This document shows, piece by piece, positions 8,882-18,532 of a stretch of DNA of 64,000 nucleotides. Source of the stretch: Thalassobacter stenotrophicus (lineage in GTDB: Bacteria; Pseudomonadota; Alphaproteobacteria; Rhodobacterales; Rhodobacteraceae). The first letter of the stretch is position 1. Each line of letters begins with the position of its first letter. The position numbers and the translations under genes are program-made. The notes beneath the pieces were generated by a model. That model made no database searches. It worked only from the letters and a program-made list of their open reading frames with translations, and had not been told where the DNA came from. The stretch spans positions 434,001 through 498,000 of the forward strand of contig NZ_CYRX01000031.1 in the NCBI RefSeq assembly GCF_001458315.1, in the 5' to 3' direction.

Positions 8882-9048
8882 GCTGTGGATGGACCGTCGT
8901 TTTGCGCGGTAACACGCGCGTTTTGGCCCGCGCGCCCGCCGAGCCGGGACTGCGCGGGGACTGACCACATGTCGCGGTTCTGCGAGAGCGGCTTGCGGCA
9001 CATAAGGCGCATCGCATAAACTCCCGTTAACCAATCGGGAGACACCTC

Positions 9049-10521
9049 ATGACCCAGACCCTCAAGATGTCCGTGGCCGCATTTGCATTGATGGCATCCG
9101 GCGCGTGGGCCGCGCAGGACAGCATCATCATCGGGATGCAGTTGGAGCCACCGAACCTTGACCCGACGGGCGGCGCGGCGGCGGCCATTGATGAGGTGAC
9201 CTACGCCAACCTGTTTGAGGGGCTGACGCGCTTCGCCTCGGATGGGGCGGTTGTGCCGGGACTGGCCCAAAGCTGGAGCGTGTCGGAGGACGGGCTAACG
9301 TGGACCTTTGATCTGCGCCCCGGCGTCATCTTCCACGATGGCACGGCGATGGACAGTGCGGATGTTGTGTTCTCGCTCAACCGGGCGCGGGCAGAGGACA
9401 GTACCAACGCGCAAAAGGCGCTGTTTGCAGGAATTGCAGACGTGAGTGCGCCGGATGCGAGCACGGTCGTCATCACGCTGGATGCGCCCAACGGCAACTT
9501 TGCGTTCAACATGGCGTGGGGGGATGCGGTGATCGTGGCCCCCGAAAGCGTGGCCACCAACGCGACGCAGCCAGTAGGCACCGGGCCGTTCCGCTTTGTG
9601 GAATGGGCCAAGGGCGACAGCGTTACGTTGGAACGATTTGATGCCTATTGGGGCGCGGCCCCGGCACTGACGCGTGCGACGTTCAAGTTTATCTCGGACC
9701 CGAATGCGGCGTTTGCGGCGATGATGGCGGGCGACGTAAATGCGTTCCCGGTGTTTCCTGCGCCCGAAACGCTGGCGAATTTTGATGCTGATCCGCGGTT
9801 TTCGGTCATCGTTGGTTCGACCGAGGGGGAGACGATCCTCGCGATGAACAACGCCAATTTGACAGATGTGCGGGTGCGTAAAGCGATCAGTCATGCGATT
9901 GATCGCCAAGCGATTATCGACGGCGCGATGTTTGGATATGGCACGCCCATCGGCACGCATTTTGCACCGCATAACCCAGATTACGTGGACCTGACGGGCG
10001 GTTCTGCCCATGATCCGGACATGGCACGCGCGCTGCTAGCTGAGGCCGGGGCCACGGACCTACGCCTGAGTATGGCGCTGCCGCCCCCCTCCTACGCACG
10101 GCGCGGTGGTGAGATCATCGCGAGCCAATTGCGCGCTGTCGGGATTGCCACTGACATCACCAATATGGAATGGGCTCAGTGGTTGGAGCAGGTGTTTCGC
10201 GGCAAGGATTTTGACCTGACAATCGTGAGCCATACGGAACCTGCCGACATCAATATCTATGCCCGTCCGGACTATTACTTTCAGTACGATAACGCCGGTT
10301 TTCAGGCTTTGATAGAGACACTTGGCATCACTGCGGACCCGGACACACGCACAACCTTGCTGCAGGACGCGCAAAAAATGATCGCGGCGGACTACGTGAA
10401 TGGTTACCTGTTCCAGCTGGCCAAAACCGGTGTGGCGGATAGCCGGATTGAAGGGCTTTGGCAGAATGCGCCCACCCAAGCCAATGACCTGACAGGGGTG
10501 AGCTGGCGCGCGGGTCCGTGA
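9049..10521 (+). CDS. ABC transporter substrate-binding protein, peptide/nickel (DppA/OppA) family
   Basis: A 490-residue periplasmic binding protein. A Sec signal peptide (about 1-22, cut after A-W-A) precedes a family 5 solute-binding fold. Its hallmark start is I-I-I-G-M-Q-L-E-P-P-N-L-D-P, followed by Y-A-N-L-F-E-G-L, L-A-Q-S-W-S-V-S-E-D-G-L-T-W-T-F and N-R-A-R-A. It is the first gene of an importer with two permeases and a fused ATPase downstream. The ribosome site GGGAGACACC precedes the ATG. Typical ligands are dipeptides, oligopeptides, opines or nickel chelates; the sequence does not tell which. Confidence 0.93.
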   Translation: MTQTLKMSVAAFALMASGAWAAQDSIIIGMQLEPPNLDPTGGAAAAIDEVTYANLFEGLTRFASDGAVVPGLAQSWSVSEDGLTWTFDLRPGVIFHDGTAMDSADVVFSLNRARAEDSTNAQKALFAGIADVSAPDASTVVITLDAPNGNFAFNMAWGDAVIVAPESVATNATQPVGTGPFRFVEWAKGDSVTLERFDAYWGAAPALTRATFKFISDPNAAFAAMMAGDVNAFPVFPAPETLANFDADPRFSVIVGSTEGETILAMNNANLTDVRVRKAISHAIDRQAIIDGAMFGYGTPIGTHFAPHNPDYVDLTGGSAHDPDMARALLAEAGATDLRLSMALPPPSYARRGGEIIASQLRAVGIATDITNMEWAQWLEQVFRGKDFDLTIVSHTEPADINIYARPDYYFQYDNAGFQALIETLGITADPDTRTTLLQDAQKMIAADYVNGYLFQLAKTGVADSRIEGLWQNAPTQANDLTGVSWRAGP

Positions 10522-10530
10522 GGCGAGACT

Positions 10531-10562
10531 GCGCCTCCGGCGGGGATATTTGCGAACCAAAG
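10531..10562 (-). repeat. Partial copy of dispersed palindromic repeat (family copy 1)
   Basis: Read on the minus strand this segment is CTTTGGTTCGCAAATATCCC followed by a short GC arm. It matches the head of the fuller copies at 13976-14031, 23375-23431 and 50719-50771 but lacks the second arm. It sits between the binding-protein gene and the first permease gene. Confidence 0.6.
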
Positions 10563-10606
10563 ACCTTGGGCGGTGCGTGTTGTGGGCAAGCGGTGAGAGT
10601 GCTGCG

Positions 10607-11551
10607 ATGATCCGGGCATTGGGGCGGCGGGCCCTGTCGCTTTTGCTGGCATTGATCGCAGCGAGCGTTGTGATTTTTGTGATGTTGCAGGCGGTGCCGG
10701 GGGATCCCGCGGCGTTCATGTTGGGCATGAATGCCAGTGAGGACGCAGTCGCGGCGTTGCGCGCGGAGTTAGGGTTAGAGGGGCCATTGGTTGTGCGCTA
10801 TTTGGCGTGGATCAGTGGCATGTTGGGAGGCGATTTCGGAACCTCCTATACCTACCGCGTGCCTGTGGCGGAGTTGGTTTCTGAGCGGATAGTGGTGTCA
10901 GCCCCGCTGGCCGTGATGGCCTTGGTGTTGTCGACTGTGATCGCGATCCCTGTGGGGTTGATCGCGGCAGCGCGGCGCGGGGGTGTAGCGGATTGGGGGA
11001 TCATGGGGGGTACGCAGTTGGGCATTGCCGTGCCCAATTTCTGGTTCGCGATGATATTGGTGTTGGTGTTTGCGGTGAAGTTGCGCTGGGTTTCAGCCGG
11101 AGGATTTCCGGGATGGGACGCGGGGCTTTGGCCTGGGGTGCGTGCCCTCTTGTTGCCCGCGATTGCCTTGGCGCTACCGCAGGCGTCGATCCTTGCGCGG
11201 GTGTTGCGATCCGCTTTGTTGGATACGTTGGACCAAGACTACATCCGGACCGCGCGGGCCAAGGGCCTGTCGCGCCGTGCCACCGTTGTACGCCATGCGT
11301 TGCGCAATGCGATGATCCCGGTATTGACCATTTTGGGCCTGCAGTTTTCATTCCTGTTGGCGGGGGCGATCATCATTGAAAACGTGTTCTTTTTGCCCGG
11401 TTTGGGGCGGTTGATTTTTCAGGGGATCACCCAGCGCGACCTGATCGTTGTGCAATCGGTGACCATGCTGTTGGTGTTTGCGGTCATCTTGGTGACCTTT
11501 CTTGTGGACCTTGCCTACACGTTCGCTGACCCGCGGTTGCGGCGCAGATGA
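10607..11551 (+). CDS. ABC transporter permease (DppB type)
   Basis: A 314-residue inner-membrane permease with about six hydrophobic segments. The DppB/OppB-like N-terminus starts with a membrane helix leading to V-P-G-D-P-A. The cytoplasmic EAA loop for ATPase contact is visible as Y-I-R-T-A-R-A-K-G-L, and L-P-G-L-G-R-L near the C-terminus is a family hallmark. The ATG at 10607 gives the standard length; the frame is open further upstream into the repeat element. The stop overlaps the next permease start (ATGA). Confidence 0.92.
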   Translation: MIRALGRRALSLLLALIAASVVIFVMLQAVPGDPAAFMLGMNASEDAVAALRAELGLEGPLVVRYLAWISGMLGGDFGTSYTYRVPVAELVSERIVVSAPLAVMALVLSTVIAIPVGLIAAARRGGVADWGIMGGTQLGIAVPNFWFAMILVLVFAVKLRWVSAGGFPGWDAGLWPGVRALLLPAIALALPQASILARVLRSALLDTLDQDYIRTARAKGLSRRATVVRHALRNAMIPVLTILGLQFSFLLAGAIIIENVFFLPGLGRLIFQGITQRDLIVVQSVTMLLVFAVILVTFLVDLAYTFADPRLRRR

Positions 11552-12363
11552 GGGTGTCGTTGGTCATTGGGGCGATGCTGAGCGCAGTGTTTGTCAGCTT
11601 GGCTGCGGTGTCACTGCTGTGGCTGCCGTATGACATCACGGTGCTGGATATCGCGGGTCGGTTGCACCCCCCAAGCGCCAGCCATTGGTTGGGCACGGAC
11701 CATTTTGGGCGGGACATGGTGGCGATGTTGATGGCCGGGGCGCGGACCTCAATCGCGGTGGCCTTGGTGGCGGTGGGCATCGGGATTGTGTTTGGTGTGC
11801 CCCTTGGATTGGTAGCGGCGGCCTATCGCGGGACGTGGTTGGATGAGGCAATCATGCGCGGCAACGATCTGGTGTTTGCCTTTCCGTCGTTGGTCATCGC
11901 CATCTTGATCACAGCTGTGTTTGGCGCGTCAGCGGTGAACGCGATCTTGGCCATTGGTATCTTTAACATCCCCGTGTTTGCGCGTGTCGCCCGGGGCGGC
12001 GCACTGCCGTTGTGGACGTTGGATTATATCCTTGCCGCCCGAGTTGCTGGCAAAGGGCGGGCGCGGATCAGCGCGGAGCACATCCTGCCCAACATCGCCA
12101 ACCTACTGATCGTGCAGGGAACGATACAGTTTTCGTTGGGTATTTTGGCGGAAGCCGCGCTGTCCTATGTGGGCTTGGGTGCGCAGCCCCCGATGGCGAG
12201 TTGGGGGCGGATGCTCGCGGATGCGCAGACGATGATTTATACCGAGCCGCAGTTGGCCATCCTGCCGGGCATGGCGATTGTACTGATGGTTTTGGGGCTG
12301 AATTTGATGGGGGACGGGTTGCGCGATGCGCTTGACCCGCGGCTGCGGAAGGCGGGGATGTGA
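11548..12363 (+). CDS. ABC transporter permease (DppC type)
   Basis: A 271-residue second permease. The typical DppC/OppC segment H-W-L-G-T-D-H-F-G-R-D follows the first membrane helix. The EAA loop is Y-I-L-A-A-R-V-A-G-K-G, and S-Y-V-G-L-G-A-Q-P-P-M-A-S-W-G near the C-terminus is characteristic of the family. It overlaps the preceding permease by 4 bases and the ATPase gene by 4 bases, so the three are translated from one message. Confidence 0.93.
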   Translation: MRVSLVIGAMLSAVFVSLAAVSLLWLPYDITVLDIAGRLHPPSASHWLGTDHFGRDMVAMLMAGARTSIAVALVAVGIGIVFGVPLGLVAAAYRGTWLDEAIMRGNDLVFAFPSLVIAILITAVFGASAVNAILAIGIFNIPVFARVARGGALPLWTLDYILAARVAGKGRARISAEHILPNIANLLIVQGTIQFSLGILAEAALSYVGLGAQPPMASWGRMLADAQTMIYTEPQLAILPGMAIVLMVLGLNLMGDGLRDALDPRLRKAGM

Positions 12364-13943
12364 GCGCGCTGGCCCCCTGCCCCTCACTACTGGCGATCGA
12401 TGGATTGAGCGTCGCGATCCAGGGCACGGACCTGTTGCGAGAGGTGTCGTTTGACATCGCGCCCGGCGAGGTCATGGGGTTGGTAGGCGAAAGCGGGTCG
12501 GGCAAGTCATTGACGGCCCTTGCTATCATGGGGCTGCTTCCGGATAGCAGCGACATGCGCGGTGCCGTTCGACTGGAAGGGGCTGACCTGACCGTCCTGC
12601 CCGAGCGCGCGCTCTGCGAGATGCGAGGCCGCGACATTGGGATGATTTTCCAAGAGCCGATGACCGCGCTGAACCCGGTGCATACCATCGGGGCCCAAGT
12701 CGCAGAAACCGTCCGCTTGCACCGGCGCGCCAGCCGGGCCGAGGCGCGCGCGATTGCGCGGGATCGATTGGACCGGGTCGGGTTGAGCCATATTGGGTTG
12801 GACCGCTACCCGCATGAATTGTCAGGCGGACAGCGGCAGCGCGTGTGCATCGCCTTGGCCATTGCGCTACGCCCAAAACTGCTGATCGCGGATGAGCCGA
12901 CGACGGCGCTGGATGTCACCACGCAGACGCAAATCCTCGATTTGCTGCGCGACTTGGTGCGGGACGAGGGGATGGCGCTGTTGCTCATCACCCATGATCT
13001 GGGCGTTGTCGCGGGTATGGCGGACCGTGTGGCGGTGATGAAATCCGGGCAGATCGTTGAGAGCGATACCACCGAAGCGCTGTTTCGGACGATGCGCCAC
13101 CCCTACACGCGCGCGCTTTTGGCGGCCTCCCGCCCTGCGGCACGTGTGGCGCCCAGCACGGTTGGTGCCCCTGTTTTGGAGGCCCACGATGTTGCCCGCC
13201 ATTATGGGGCGACACGGGCCGTTGATGGGGTCAGCTTTACGCTTCACGCAGGCGAGAGCCTTGGGTTGGTGGGCGAAAGCGGATGTGGAAAATCGACGCT
13301 GACGCGGGTTTTGTTGGGGCTAGAGCCTGCAGATGCGGGGCGCGTTTCATTGCTTGGCACACCTGTCGGCCCGGAAATGCCGACTGCGGCGCGCGCAGCA
13401 CAACAGGTCGTGTTTCAGGACCCATACGGCAGTTTCAATCCCCGCTGGCGGGTGGCTGATCTGGTGGCGGAGCCGTTCCATTTGACGGGACGGCCTGCGG
13501 ATGCGGAGGCGAAAGTGATTGCAGCCCTTGAGGCCGTAGGTCTGGCGGCGGGTGATGCGCGCAAATACCCCCATGCGTTTTCGGGCGGGCAGCGGCAGCG
13601 CATTGCGATTGCGCGCGCGTTGATCACACGACCAAAGGTTTTAATCCTCGATGAGGCGGTGTCGGCATTAGATGTACGGGTGCGTGCGCAGGTTTTGGAT
13701 GTGTTGAGCGACCTGCAAAAGCGTCTTGGACTGAGTTATGTGTTTATCAGTCACGATCTGAGCGTTGTGCGCGCAATCACTGACCGCGTGATGGTGATGC
13801 AATCAGGTCGTATCGTGGAGGAAGGGGTGACCAATGAGGTCTTTTTCAATCCGCAAGCCGCATATACCGCCGCGCTAATCAACGCGGCGCCGGTGATCCC
13901 TGAGGCATGGCTTGATGGGCATGTGGGTTGGTCTTGGGCTTAG
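12360..13943 (+). CDS. ABC transporter fused double ATPase (DppD-DppF type)
   Basis: A 527-residue protein containing two complete ATPase domains in tandem. Domain 1 (about 10-255) has Walker A G-E-S-G-S-G-K-S, signature L-S-G-G-Q-R-Q-R and Walker B L-L-I-A-D-E-P-T. Domain 2 (about 270-515) has [16 protein letters not shown] and [12 protein letters not shown]. It replaces the separate DppD and DppF subunits and energises the importer. The start is GTG at 12360, fixed by the GTGA overlap with the permease stop. The glutamate after Walker B Asp is present in both halves, so both sites may be active. Confidence 0.93.
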   Translation: MSALAPCPSLLAIDGLSVAIQGTDLLREVSFDIAPGEVMGLVGESGSGKSLTALAIMGLLPDSSDMRGAVRLEGADLTVLPERALCEMRGRDIGMIFQEPMTALNPVHTIGAQVAETVRLHRRASRAEARAIARDRLDRVGLSHIGLDRYPHELSGGQRQRVCIALAIALRPKLLIADEPTTALDVTTQTQILDLLRDLVRDEGMALLLITHDLGVVAGMADRVAVMKSGQIVESDTTEALFRTMRHPYTRALLAASRPAARVAPSTVGAPVLEAHDVARHYGATRAVDGVSFTLHAGESLGLVGESGCGKSTLTRVLLGLEPADAGRVSLLGTPVGPEMPTAARAAQQVVFQDPYGSFNPRWRVADLVAEPFHLTGRPADAEAKVIAALEAVGLAAGDARKYPHAFSGGQRQRIAIARALITRPKVLILDEAVSALDVRVRAQVLDVLSDLQKRLGLSYVFISHDLSVVRAITDRVMVMQSGRIVEEGVTNEVFFNPQAAYTAALINAAPVIPEAWLDGHVGWSWA

Positions 13944-13975
13944 AGAATTGTGCGCTTTCGCGCATGAGATGCTTT

Positions 13976-14031
13976 AGGGGGCTTTGCCCCCGGCCCGTTG
14001 GGCCTCCCCCAGAGTATTTCAGGAACAAAGG
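13976..14031 (-). repeat. Dispersed palindromic repeat (family copy 2)
   Basis: Read on the minus strand it starts CCTTTGTTCCTGAAATACTC, continues with a G-run, a palindromic centre around GGCCCAACGGGCC, and ends GGGGGCAAAGCCCCCT. The same head-and-tail layout occurs at 23375-23431 and 50719-50771, with a partial copy at 10531-10562. It lies between the fused ATPase and clpX. Confidence 0.7.
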
Positions 14032-14062
14032 AAAAAGCGCGCCGGGTGAGGGCGCGCTTTTT
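14032..14062. terminator. Bidirectional rho-independent terminator
   Basis: Arms AAAAAGCGCGCC (14032-14043) and GGCGCGCTTTTT (14051-14062) pair perfectly over 12 bases around a 7-base loop. The T-tract reads out on both strands. It separates the convergent ABC-ATPase gene (+) and clpX (-), so it can stop both. Confidence 0.85.
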
Positions 14063-14082
14063 GGTGGGTCTGGTGAAGGAGC

Positions 14083-15342
14083 TCAGCTGGCGCTGGCTTC
14101 TTCTTTTTTCTTTTCGGCGTAGATGAGAAGGGGCGGCTTGGTGCGGCCGACGGCTTCTTCGTTTACGACCACTTCTTCGACGTCATCTTGGCCCGGCAGG
14201 TCGAACATCGTGTCGAGCAGGATGTCCTCCATGATAGAGCGCAGACCCCGTGCGCCGGTTTTACGCTCAATCGCGCGTTTGGCGATTGCCGTTAGCGCGT
14301 CGTCGGTAAAGGTGAGGGACACGTCCTCAAGCTCAAACAAACGTTGGTATTGTTTGACCAGCGCGTTTTTTGGCGCTGTGAGAATGGTCACCAAGGCGTC
14401 TTCGTCGAGATCCTCAAGCGTTGCGATAACGGGCAGGCGACCTACGAATTCTGGGATCAGGCCAAACTTGAGCAGGTCTTCGGGCTCAAGATCTTTGAAG
14501 AAGTCACCAACGCCCTTGTCGCTTTCATCACGGACGTCTGCGCCGAAGCCCATAGCCGAGCCTTTGCCGCGTTGTGCGATGATCTTGTCGAGGCCCGCAA
14601 AGGCGCCCCCACAGATGAACAGGATGTTCGTTGTGTCCACTTGCAGGAATTCCTGCTGCGGATGTTTGCGCCCGCCTTGGGGCGGCACGGAGGCGACGGT
14701 GCCTTCCATGATTTTCAACAGGGCTTGTTGCACGCCCTCACCCGATACATCCCGCGTGATGGAGGGGTTGTCGGACTTGCGTGTGATCTTGTCGACTTCG
14801 TCGATGTAGACGATGCCGCGCTGCGCGCGTTCTACATTATACTCAGACGCTTGAAGCAGTTTGAGGATGATGTTTTCAACATCTTCGCCGACGTAGCCGG
14901 CTTCGGTCAGGGTCGTGGCGTCGGCCATCGTGAACGGCACATCAAGGATGCGCGCCAGCGTCTGGGCCAGGAGCGTTTTGCCGCAGCCCGTGGGGCCGAT
15001 CAGCATGATGTTGGATTTGGCCAGCTCAATGTCGGACTTTGAGGCGTGGTTGAGGCGTTTGTAGTGGTTATGCACCGCAACCGAGAGCACGCGTTTCGCA
15101 TGTGCCTGCCCGATCACGTAGTCGTCCAGCACCTTGCAGATGTCCATCGGCGTGGGCACCCCGTCCGAGGATTTCAGGCCCGTTGCCTTTGTTTCCTCAC
15201 GGATGATGTCCATGCACAACTCGACGCATTCATCGCAGATGAACACGGTCGGGCCCGCAATGAGCTTGCGCACCTCATGCTGGCTTTTGCCACAAAAACT
15301 ACAATACAGGGTGTTTTTGCTGTCGCCGGAATTATTCGCCAT
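14083..15342 (-). CDS. clpX: ATP-dependent Clp protease ATP-binding subunit ClpX
   Basis: A 419-residue AAA+ unfoldase that recognises tagged proteins and feeds them to ClpP. An N-terminal zinc-binding domain has four cysteines (14, 17, 36, 39). Walker A is G-P-T-G-C-G-K-T (116-123) and Walker B ends I-V-Y-I-D-E-V-D-K (about 177-185). The pore loop and the ClpP-docking region follow in the usual order. The ATG at 15342 follows a GAGGT ribosome site and gives the conserved [10 protein letters not shown] start; further upstream extension is not expected. It is transcribed after clpP with a 164-base gap that contains a terminator-like hairpin. Confidence 0.98.
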   Translation of the reverse strand: MANNSGDSKNTLYCSFCGKSQHEVRKLIAGPTVFICDECVELCMDIIREETKATGLKSSDGVPTPMDICKVLDDYVIGQAHAKRVLSVAVHNHYKRLNHASKSDIELAKSNIMLIGPTGCGKTLLAQTLARILDVPFTMADATTLTEAGYVGEDVENIILKLLQASEYNVERAQRGIVYIDEVDKITRKSDNPSITRDVSGEGVQQALLKIMEGTVASVPPQGGRKHPQQEFLQVDTTNILFICGGAFAGLDKIIAQRGKGSAMGFGADVRDESDKGVGDFFKDLEPEDLLKFGLIPEFVGRLPVIATLEDLDEDALVTILTAPKNALVKQYQRLFELEDVSLTFTDDALTAIAKRAIERKTGARGLRSIMEDILLDTMFDLPGQDDVEEVVVNEEAVGRTKPPLLIYAEKKKEEASAS

Positions 15343-15471
15343 TTCGCACCTCATCGGATGTCCCCGTGCCCGTTTTTGAGCATGGAGGGGACCTAATCCG
15401 AGCGACACGCGCACCTGTCGCTCGGCTCATCTTTGGATAGCTTATGGCAGCGCGCCGCTATCCACAATGTC

Positions 15472-15498
15472 AAAAGCCGCGAGAATTCGCCCCGCGGC
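15472..15498 (-). terminator. Rho-independent terminator (attenuator) behind clpP
   Basis: On the minus strand GCCGCG and CGCGGC pair around an 11-base loop and are followed by TTTT, directly after the clpP stop. It would limit read-through from clpP into clpX, which then needs its own promoter in 15343-15471. A second imperfect hairpin (GGATAGC at 15435-15441, GCTATCC at 15457-15463) lies in that stretch. Confidence 0.65.
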
Positions 15499-15506
15499 CA
15501 AAGCAA

Positions 15507-16133
15507 TTAGTCAGCGTCCTTGACGGCGCGGCTGGTGACGATCTCATCGATGTGACCCCAGTCCTTTGCCTCTTGGGGCGACATGAAATTATCACGCTCT
15601 AGCGCCTGATACACGGTGTCATAATCGTTGCCGGTGTGATCGACGTAGATCTTGTAAAGTTGCTCTTTGATTTTTTGCGTCTCGGCGGCGTGGATCATGA
15701 TATCCGTGGCCTGACCTTGGTACCCACCGGAGGGCTGGTGCACCATGATCCGCGAGTTTGGCAGCGAGAAGCGCATGCCTTTTTCGCCCGCGACCGACAG
15801 GACCGACCCCATCGAGGCTGCTTGGCCGACGACCAGCGTAGACACCGCCGGGCGGATGTATTGCATCGTGTCATAGATCGACAGACCCGAGGTCACAACG
15901 CCGCCGGGGCTGTTGATGTACATCGAAATTTCTTTGGACGGATTTTCCGCCTCAAGGTGCAAGAGCTGGGCCACGACAAGCTGACTCATGCCATCGTGTA
16001 CGGGGCCATTTACGAAGATAATGCGTTCCTTCAGGAGACGCGAAAAAATGTCATACGCGCGTTCGCCACGGCTGGTTTGCTCCACCACCATTGGGACGAG
16101 GTTGTTTGTGAAATAATCAACGGGATCATGCAT
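15507..16133 (-). CDS. clpP: ATP-dependent Clp protease proteolytic subunit ClpP
   Basis: A 208-residue serine protease forming the tetradecameric chamber that degrades substrates unfolded by ClpX or ClpA. The catalytic Ser is in G-Q-A-A-S-M-G-S (Ser107), His in M-V-H-Q-P-S-G-G (His132) and Asp in L-E-R-D-N-F-M-S (Asp181). The oxyanion strand S-P-G-G-V-V is at about 75-80. The length and N-terminus (M-H-D-P-V-D) match Rhodobacterales ClpP. A GAGG ribosome site lies upstream. The 193-base gap to the divergent ArsR-type gene must hold both promoters. Confidence 0.98.
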   Translation of the reverse strand: MHDPVDYFTNNLVPMVVEQTSRGERAYDIFSRLLKERIIFVNGPVHDGMSQLVVAQLLHLEAENPSKEISMYINSPGGVVTSGLSIYDTMQYIRPAVSTLVVGQAASMGSVLSVAGEKGMRFSLPNSRIMVHQPSGGYQGQATDIMIHAAETQKIKEQLYKIYVDHTGNDYDTVYQALERDNFMSPQEAKDWGHIDEIVTSRAVKDAD

Positions 16134-16326
16134 TGGAGTGCCTCGGATATATGCTCGGGCTGCGGGCGGAATGGCCCGGAGTCCCCATTAGCTTAGGTCT
16201 GCACATCGGGGGCTGCAAGGCCTCCTCGCCAGTTCCGTCGCACATTCCTGTTGGTCTACTGAAAAGTGGTTACCGCTTTGTTAACAAACCTCTTGTCCAC
16301 AGAGGCCTCGCGGCTTAACGTTAGCC

Positions 16327-17103
16327 ATGGCTTACGAAAATGCACTGACCGCGCTGGCGGACCCGACCCGCCGCGCAATTCTGGACCAAATGCGCGACCG
16401 CCCGCAGAGCGTGGCACAGATCGCCAAACCCCTGCCCGTGTCGCGCCCCGCCGTGTCGCAGCACCTGAAGGTGATGCTGGGAGCGGGCCTTGTGACACTG
16501 GAAAAGCATGGCACCCGGAGCCTTTATGCCTTGGACCCTACGGGGATCGCGCCGCTGCAAAGCTGGCTGGAAGCGCTGCGCGCCGATGCAACCGCCAGCC
16601 TGGTCCAAGCGGACGAGGCCCCAGACGACGGTGTGACACCCCCGATCACCCAAGCCTATGACGTGCGGCTCACCCCCGCTGAGGCATTTGCACTGTTTAC
16701 CGACGATATCGCGCTGTGGTGGCCCGTCGCCAAACACTCCCTTTCCGCGGATACGGACGGCAGCCTGCCGATGGCGTTGGTGTTTCACGGCGGCCCCGAT
16801 GGGCGCATCGAAGAGACCACAATCGCAGGCGAAGTGGGCTGCTGGGCCGACGTGAGCGCGTGGGATGCCCCCCGAGGGCTGAGCCTGCGGTGGCGGATGG
16901 GCCGCCCGGATGCGGAGGCCACCACGGTTAGTCTGCAATTTGAGGCTGCAGGGCGTGGCACCCGGATGCAGCTAACCCATGGCGGTTGGGATGCGCTGGG
17001 AGTTGAGGCCGAAGCTGCGCGGGATGCCTATTCCCACGTGTGGGAGCATGTGTTGGGCACCCGCTTTACGGCCGCCGCCCATGCGGCCCTGTCGAATTTC
17101 TAG
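16327..17103 (+). CDS. ArsR-family HTH regulator fused to an SRPBCC (AHSA1-like) domain
   Basis: A 258-residue two-domain protein. Residues 1-95 are an ArsR winged helix (A-L-A-D-P-T-R-R-A-I-L, then V-S-R-P-A-V-S-Q-H-L-K-V-M as recognition helix and a beta wing K-H-G-T-R-S-L-Y). Residues about 110-255 look like an SRPBCC/START-type hydrophobic-pocket domain (D-V-R-L-T-P-A-E-A-F-A-L-F, then W-W-P...H-S-L, ending in a long C-terminal helix). No clustered metal-binding cysteines are seen, so the sensor is probably a hydrophobic ligand rather than a metal. It is divergent from clpP and 27 bases ahead of the photolyase-like gene, with which it may be co-transcribed. Confidence 0.85.
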   Translation: MAYENALTALADPTRRAILDQMRDRPQSVAQIAKPLPVSRPAVSQHLKVMLGAGLVTLEKHGTRSLYALDPTGIAPLQSWLEALRADATASLVQADEAPDDGVTPPITQAYDVRLTPAEAFALFTDDIALWWPVAKHSLSADTDGSLPMALVFHGGPDGRIEETTIAGEVGCWADVSAWDAPRGLSLRWRMGRPDAEATTVSLQFEAAGRGTRMQLTHGGWDALGVEAEAARDAYSHVWEHVLGTRFTAAAHAALSNF

Positions 17104-17130
17104 GCTTGTCAGTCGGCGCGCGCCCCCTAG

Positions 17131-18351
17131 ATGCGCGCTATGTCATTTGAACCGACCCGCACCGCCGCGTTAGAGCGCCTCGCCCATTTCGTTCCAAAAG
17201 CTGGCAGCGACTATGCCCGCCTGCGCAACCACGATCTGCCCGGCCACCCCCATGTATCGGTCCTTTCGCCTTACGTCCGCCACCGCGTGGTTTCGGAGGC
17301 TGAGATCGCGCAGGCTGTCTTGGGGCGCTTTTCTGCGTCAACTGCTGAAAAGTACCTGCAAGAGGTGTGCTGGCGAAGCTATTGGAAGGCTTGGCTGGAT
17401 CGGCGGCCTTCGATCTGGACGGCCTATGAGGCCGAGGTAAAAGCCGCGCAGAACCAGTTGGCCACGCAATCGGGACTGCGACAGGCATGGCAAGACGCCT
17501 GCGCGGGTGAAACCGGGATCACCTGTTTCGACCATTGGGCTAACGAATTAGTAGAAACCGGGTACCTGCACAACCATGCGCGGATGTGGTTTGCGTCCAT
17601 TTGGATGTTTACCCTGAACCTGCCTTGGGCCTTGGGTGCCGATTTCTTTATGCGGCATTTGCTGGATGGGGATCCGGCGTCCAACACGCTGTCATGGCGG
17701 TGGGTCGGCGGCCTGCAAACCGTGGGCAAAACGTACGCCGCGCGGCCCGATAACATCGCCAAGTATACCGACGGGCGGTTCAACCCGGCCGGGCAACTGG
17801 CCGCAGCCCATGAGGTCCAGCCCCTTGGGCATCCAGAACACCCCAAACCGCTGCCAGTTCCTGGCTCTGATAGTGTGGACACTGGCCTCCCCACCGGGCT
17901 GATCCTAACAGAAGACGATCTCTCACCCGGCTTTTTGCTTGAGGGCGGGTTGCGTCCGGTTGCGGGGCTGATTTTGCTGAACACAACGCGGCGGTCACCA
18001 TTTAACGTCGCACCGCAGGTTATTGATTTTACGTCATCCTTGGCACAGGACTGCGCCACGCGTTGGGGAGATCGTGTGGGCGGCTTCACCATCGTTCACA
18101 CCCCCGAGGACGCAGCGGATTGGGCGAAAGCGCATGCGGTTGAGCAACTGGTTGCGCCCTATACCCCCACCGGGCCGGGCCGTACGGGGCTGGACGCTGT
18201 GGCCGGTGCCACGCGCTTGCCGCTGCGCCGTGTAATGCGCCCTTGGGATGCCGCAGCCCTGCCCCACGCAACGGCTGGTTTCTTCAAATTCAAAGCCCGC
18301 ATCCCTGACCTGCTGGCCACCCTTCAAACCCCTGCACGCCACAGCGCCTAA
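17131..18351 (+). CDS. Photolyase/cryptochrome FAD-binding-domain protein with apparently permuted domains
   Basis: A 406-residue protein. Residues about 45-230 match the helical FAD-binding domain of photolyases: Y-L-Q-E-V-C-W-R-S-Y-W-K (75-86), L-H-N-H-A-R-M-W-F-A-S (146-156), D-P-A-S-N-T-L-S-W-R-W-V-G-G (181-194) and F-N-P-A-G-Q (217-222). The N-terminal Rossmann antenna domain that normally precedes it is absent. Instead residues about 253-400 show a Rossmann-like strand pattern (G-L-I-L-T-E-D-D-L, V-A-G-L-I-L-L-N, G-F-T-I-V-H-T-P-E-D), as if the two domains had swapped order. DNA repair or light sensing is possible. It may form an operon with the ArsR-SRPBCC gene. Confidence 0.82.
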   Translation: MRAMSFEPTRTAALERLAHFVPKAGSDYARLRNHDLPGHPHVSVLSPYVRHRVVSEAEIAQAVLGRFSASTAEKYLQEVCWRSYWKAWLDRRPSIWTAYEAEVKAAQNQLATQSGLRQAWQDACAGETGITCFDHWANELVETGYLHNHARMWFASIWMFTLNLPWALGADFFMRHLLDGDPASNTLSWRWVGGLQTVGKTYAARPDNIAKYTDGRFNPAGQLAAAHEVQPLGHPEHPKPLPVPGSDSVDTGLPTGLILTEDDLSPGFLLEGGLRPVAGLILLNTTRRSPFNVAPQVIDFTSSLAQDCATRWGDRVGGFTIVHTPEDAADWAKAHAVEQLVAPYTPTGPGRTGLDAVAGATRLPLRRVMRPWDAAALPHATAGFFKFKARIPDLLATLQTPARHSA

Positions 18352-18532
18352 ACGCCACGTCATCCATCACGCCCGCAATCCGGGTCACATCTGCGCGAAA
18401 ACCGGCACACAGACCCGCCCCAAGGCTTCCCATGCGGGACAGCCTCGGCTAGGGTTTGCCCATAGCATGTGACGGCCGCCAATAAGAGCACCGCACCGAG
18501 GCGCGCAAACCCCAATAAGCAAGGGTGACAGG

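Noticed and set aside
16270-16284. CtrA-like site TTAC-N7-TTAA in the clpP/ArsR gap
   Set aside because: It has one mismatch to TTAA-N7-TTAA and a single occurrence of this short motif is expected by chance.
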